From: Pseudomonadota bacterium | GTDB lineage: Bacteria; Pseudomonadota; Gammaproteobacteria; Burkholderiales; Burkholderiaceae_C | Assembly (NCBI GenBank): GCA_030918015.1 | Contig: JAUPTP010000069.1 | Coordinates: 1 to 8,319, forward strand | Direction of reading: 5' to 3' | Length of the DNA stretch: 8,319 nucleotides | Part shown: in pieces, positions 5,948 through 8,319 of the stretch | Position numbering within the stretch: position 1 is the stretch's first letter | Layout: the number at the start of each line of letters is the position of its first letter | Made by a program: the position numbers and the translations under genes | Notes under the pieces: model-generated | What the model saw: the letters and a program-made list of their open reading frames with translations, nothing else | Databases searched by the model: none | Told to the model about the DNA's origin: nothing

Positions 5948-7228
5948 TCAGTGGGCGAGCCACTTGGCGGGGCCGGTGACGATGGAGGGGAAGGCGACGA
6001 GCAGGAACATGACGATGAACTGGGCGATCATGAAGGGGATGACGCCGCGGGTGACCTCGTCCATCTTCATCTTGCCGATGCCGGCGACGACGTTGAGGAC
6101 GGTGCCGACCGGGGGGGTGATGAGGCCGATGGCGTTGTTCATGATGAAGAGGACGCCGAAGTAGACCGGATCGATGCCGGCGGCCTTGACGACGGGCATG
6201 AGGACCGGGGTCATGATGAGGATGGTGGGCGTCATGTCCATGGCGGTGCCGACGGCCATGACGAGCAGCATGATGGCGACCATGAGCAGCGTGGGGCTGT
6301 CCATGAAGGGCTCGAGCAGGCTGATCATCTGGGAGGGGATGTCGGCGACCGTGATGAGCCAGGCGGAGACCATGGCGGCGGCGACCAGGAACATGACGAC
6401 CGAGGTGGTCTTGGCGGCGGCGACGAAGACTTCCCGGGTTTCCTTCCAGCCCATCTCGCCGTAGATGACGGTGGAGACGAAGAGGGCGTAGACGGCGGCG
6501 ACGACGGCGGCCTCGGTGGGGGTGAAGACACCGAACTTGAGGCCGACGACCACGATGACCGGCAGGACCATGGCCCAGGTGGACTCGCGCAGGGCGTGCA
6601 TGCGCTCGGCGGCGGTGGCCTTCTTCGGGGGGGTGACGTTCTCGTTGCGGGCGCACCACCACCAGGTGATGGCGATGGCCACGCCCATGAGCAGGCCGGG
6701 GACGATGCCGGCGAGGAAGAGCTTGCCGATGGAGACGTTGGCGGCGACGCCGAAGACGACGAAGCCGATGGAGGGCGGGATGATCGGGGCGATGATGCCG
6801 GCCGAGGCGAGCAAGCCGCCGGCACGGGCCTTGTCATGGCCGGCGGCGGCCATCATGGGCAGCAGCAGGGCCGAGAGGGCCGCGGTGTCGGCCACGGCCG
6901 AGCCGGAGAGCGCGGCCATCATGACCGCGGCCAGGATGGCGACATAGCCCAGGCCGCCGCGCACATGGCCCACCAGCGACATCGCCAGCTTGACGATGCG
7001 CCGCGACAGCCCGCCGACGTTCATGATCTCGCCGGCCAGCATGAAGAAGGGCACCGCCAGCAGCGGGAAGCTGTCGGCGCCGTTGATGGTGTTCTGCGCC
7101 AGGATCTGCGCATCGAACAGGCCCTGCTGCCACATCAGGGCCACGCCCGAGACCAGCAGGGAATAGGCGATGGGGATGCCCAGCGCCATCGCGCCCAGCA
7201 GCGAGCCCAGGAAGATGAAGACGGTCAT
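5948..7228 (-). CDS. dctM: TRAP transporter large permease subunit, DctM family
   Basis: A 426-residue inner-membrane protein with about a dozen hydrophobic segments. It is the sodium-coupled transport subunit working with DctQ and DctP. Family hallmarks are NTINGADSFPLLAVPFFMLAGEIM (47-70), GSAVADTAALSALLLPMM (109-126), IIAPIIPPSIGFVVFGVAANVSIG (145-168) and NNAIGLITPPVG (364-375). The ATG at 7228 gives a normal family length; the frame stays open upstream to 7396, but that part overlaps dctQ and does not resemble DctM. The ribosome site is weak (AAGAGA). dctQ ends 52 bp upstream. Codon use changes along the gene: by hand count Leu codons are 20 CTG to 2 CTC in residues 1-130, then 8 CTG to 17 CTC (plus one TTG) afterwards. 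This C-rich coding strand also creates a long antisense frame that is not a gene. Confidence 0.95.
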   Translation of the reverse strand: MTVFIFLGSLLGAMALGIPIAYSLLVSGVALMWQQGLFDAQILAQNTINGADSFPLLAVPFFMLAGEIMNVGGLSRRIVKLAMSLVGHVRGGLGYVAILAAVMMAALSGSAVADTAALSALLLPMMAAAGHDKARAGGLLASAGIIAPIIPPSIGFVVFGVAANVSIGKLFLAGIVPGLLMGVAIAITWWWCARNENVTPPKKATAAERMHALRESTWAMVLPVIVVVGLKFGVFTPTEAAVVAAVYALFVSTVIYGEMGWKETREVFVAAAKTTSVVMFLVAAAMVSAWLITVADIPSQMISLLEPFMDSPTLLMVAIMLLVMAVGTAMDMTPTILIMTPVLMPVVKAAGIDPVYFGVLFIMNNAIGLITPPVGTVLNVVAGIGKMKMDEVTRGVIPFMIAQFIVMFLLVAFPSIVTGPAKWLAH

Positions 7229-7280
7229 GGTTGTCTCTTGTCGGTTCGGTTGTCGCGGGAAGCCAGGACGCCTGCAGCGC

Positions 7281-7868
7281 TCACTTCTTGAAGGCCATCG
7301 AGTTGGGGCCCTGCCCCAGCGGGGGCGTCTCGCCCACATGCAGCGCCTCGACCTGCGCGAGGTCCTCCGACTCCTGCACCAGCACCAGCTCCGCATCCGT
7401 CACCTGGCCGGTGACCGTGCGCCAGAACTGCCCCAGCAGGATCAGCCCCGAGCACACCGCGAACACCACGCCCGACAGGTAGAACCAGCCCACCGACAGC
7501 CCGCTGACCGGCGCCTCCACCTCGCGGTTGATCTCCACCTGCGCCCACGCCCCGGTCAGCAGCAGCCAGGTGACATACAGCATCGCCACCTGCGCCACCA
7601 CCAGGCATGCCAGCTTGCCCTTGCGGCCCAGCCGCGCCACCAGCATGTCCGTGCCCAGGTGCCCGTTCTCCCGCAGCGCCACGATCGCGCCCAGGAAGGT
7701 CATCCACACGAACAGCCACCGCGAGAGCTCCTCGCTGATCGTGATGCCCGAGTTGAACGCGTACCTCAGCACCACGTTGCCGAACACCAGCACCACCATC
7801 ACCGCCAGCAGCAGCGCCATCACCCCTTCAACCACACGGCTGAAGACGCCCAGAATCTTGTTCACCAC
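7281..7868 (-). CDS. dctQ: TRAP transporter small permease subunit, DctQ family
   Basis: A 195-residue membrane protein with four predicted transmembrane segments at about 15-36, 48-66, 86-108 and 124-147. It has the DctQ signature EELSRWLFVWMTFLGAIVALRENGHLGTD (46-74). It pairs with DctM in the membrane. Residues 148-195 form a hydrophilic tail rich in Glu, Gln and Val, longer than in a minimal DctQ. It is the first gene of the operon. The start is GTG; two consecutive GTG codons (7868 and 7865) are possible. GAGGAG (7872-7877) is 3 nt from the first and 6 nt from the second, so 7865 has the better spacing; the difference is one residue. It uses mostly G-ending codons (GTG, CTG, GCG), unlike the later part of dctM. 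Confidence 0.92.
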   Translation of the reverse strand: MVNKILGVFSRVVEGVMALLLAVMVVLVFGNVVLRYAFNSGITISEELSRWLFVWMTFLGAIVALRENGHLGTDMLVARLGRKGKLACLVVAQVAMLYVTWLLLTGAWAQVEINREVEAPVSGLSVGWFYLSGVVFAVCSGLILLGQFWRTVTGQVTDAELVLVQESEDLAQVEALHVGETPPLGQGPNSMAFKK

Positions 7869-7985
7869 GTTCTCCTCGTGTCATGCCGTGGCGCACGGAC
7901 CGAGATTGCCGCCGCCGAGGAGTTGTAATGTACGAACTGGTTAGTTTTCCAGACCTAGTAAGAACCCTAGGTATCGGGAATGTCC
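7869..7985 (-). promoter_or_regulatory. AT-rich upstream region of the TRAP/shikimate operon
   Basis: These 117 bp lie between the tetR stop and dctQ. Positions 7921-7980 are about 58% A+T (35 of 60 by count), far above the surrounding DNA, as expected for a promoter/operator. The region holds ACCTAG-N8-CTAGGT (listed separately) and a shorter AACT-N4-AGTT (7935-7946). On the minus strand TACATT could be a -10 box, but its -35 is poor, so the start of transcription is not assigned. There is no T-run hairpin after tetR, so tetR and dctQ could also be cotranscribed. Confidence 0.5.
7953..7972. promoter_or_regulatory. Perfect inverted repeat ACCTAG-N8-CTAGGT, candidate regulator operator
   Basis: Two 6-bp arms, ACCTAG and CTAGGT, are exact reverse complements separated by TAAGAACC, giving a 20-bp dyad 85 bp upstream of dctQ. 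The size suits a TetR-family dimer, and a tetR gene ends 14 bp away. CTAG is generally rare in proteobacterial DNA, and having it twice in one dyad adds weight. Which protein binds is not shown: the adjacent TetR is the first candidate, the BenM-like LysR the second. Confidence 0.5.
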
Positions 7986-8319
7986 TCAGGCCCGTACGAA
8001 GCGCACGACCATCTCGACGATGCTGTCGCGGCGACGCTCGATGGTGGCAGGATCGTCGAAATCGTGCTTGAAGATCAGCGAGAAGGTGTGGCGGTTCGAG
8101 ACGTTGAACACCGACAGCGCCGAGATCGACATGTGCAGGTCGATCGGGTCGAGGCCGCAGCGGAAGACGCCCTCGCGCACGCCGCGCTCGTAGACGGTGC
8201 GCAGCAGGTTGATCGCCGGCACGTTGAGCTGCTGGATCTGCTTCGACTGCTCGAGGAACTCGCCGCGGTGCATGTTCTCGTTCATCACCAGGCGGATGAA
8301 GTCCGGGTTCTGGCGCTGG
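7986..8319 (-). CDS. TetR/AcrR-family regulator, C-terminal part (5' end beyond the window)
   Basis: The last 110 residues of a TetR-family repressor. The frame is open to the right edge. The GTG/ATG near 8288 is internal, because the upstream codons (QRQNPDFIRLV) continue the conserved pattern. Visible motifs of the ligand-binding domain are NPDFIRLVMNENMHRGEFL, TVYERGVREGVFR, DPIDLHMSISALSVF and VSNRHTFSLIF. This combination is typical of the TetR subgroup with RutR-like C-domains, often linked to acyl or aromatic acid catabolism. The DNA-binding helix-turn-helix lies outside the window, so the operator cannot be predicted from it. It has the same orientation as dctQ, 117 bp upstream of it, and may regulate the operon. 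Confidence 0.85.
   Translation of the reverse strand, partial: QRQNPDFIRLVMNENMHRGEFLEQSKQIQQLNVPAINLLRTVYERGVREGVFRCGLDPIDLHMSISALSVFNVSNRHTFSLIFKHDFDDPATIERRRDSIVEMVVRFVRA

Noticed and set aside
5951..7291. Plus-strand open frame of 446 codons opposite dctM
   Set aside because: Its Asp/Gly/His/Glu-rich low-complexity product mirrors the hydrophobic, C-ending codons of dctM. No domain or ribosome site supports it.
7229..7396. Upstream extension of DctM to 482 residues
   Set aside because: The extension is out-of-frame shadow of the dctQ 3' end, Arg-rich and unlike any membrane permease N-terminus.
7928..8071. Small plus-strand ORF (47 codons) with GAGGAG 5 nt before its ATG in the tetR-dctQ gap
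   Set aside because: Most of it is antisense to tetR, its later part is Arg-rich shadow sequence, and it resembles no known small protein. The good ribosome-site spacing could be chance; I leave it out for lack of further support.

Overview
The window is about 8.3 kb of high-GC DNA. Almost all of it is coding, with strong G/C bias at third codon positions. Gene content and protein style suggest a betaproteobacterium of the order Burkholderiales (Comamonadaceae or Leptothrix/Rubrivivax-like). That assignment is an inference; no rRNA or other marker gene is present. I see no tRNA, rRNA, CRISPR array, insertion sequence or phage gene.

Layout from left to right. (1) Positions 1-1061, minus strand: the N-terminal ~353 residues of a Tat-exported, LivK-type ABC substrate-binding protein, cut off by the window edge. 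(2) Positions 1062-1168: a divergent intergenic region holding a perfect ATAC-N7-GTAT palindrome. This is the site type of BenM/CatM regulators, and it overlaps the ribosome binding site of the next gene. (3) Positions 1169-2071, plus strand: a BenM/CatM-like LysR regulator. (4) Positions 2078-7868, minus strand: a compact six-gene operon that converges on lysR with only 6 bp between the stop codons. In transcription order it encodes TRAP small permease (dctQ), TRAP large permease (dctM), TRAP binding protein (dctP), a quinate/shikimate dehydrogenase of the AroE family, a VOC/HPPD-like protein, and a TIM-barrel 3-dehydroshikimate dehydratase. (5) Positions 7869-7985: an AT-rich island with a perfect ACCTAG-N8-CTAGGT inverted repeat. 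(6) Positions 7986-8319, minus strand: the C-terminal part of a TetR-family regulator running off the right edge.

Functional reading (inference from families and context): the TRAP transporter imports shikimate, quinate or a related hydroxylated carboxylate. The dehydrogenase oxidises shikimate to 3-dehydroshikimate, and the dehydratase converts that to protocatechuate for ring cleavage encoded elsewhere. No 3-dehydroquinate dehydratase is present, so quinate use would need an enzyme from another locus. The most distinctive point is that the two domains found fused in Pseudomonas QuiC1 (TIM-barrel dehydratase, then HPPD-like domain) are separate, overlapping genes here in the opposite order, and the HPPD-like protein has lost two of the three canonical metal ligands. 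Other points of interest are the BenM-type operator, the TetR-side palindrome, and an abrupt codon-usage shift inside dctM.
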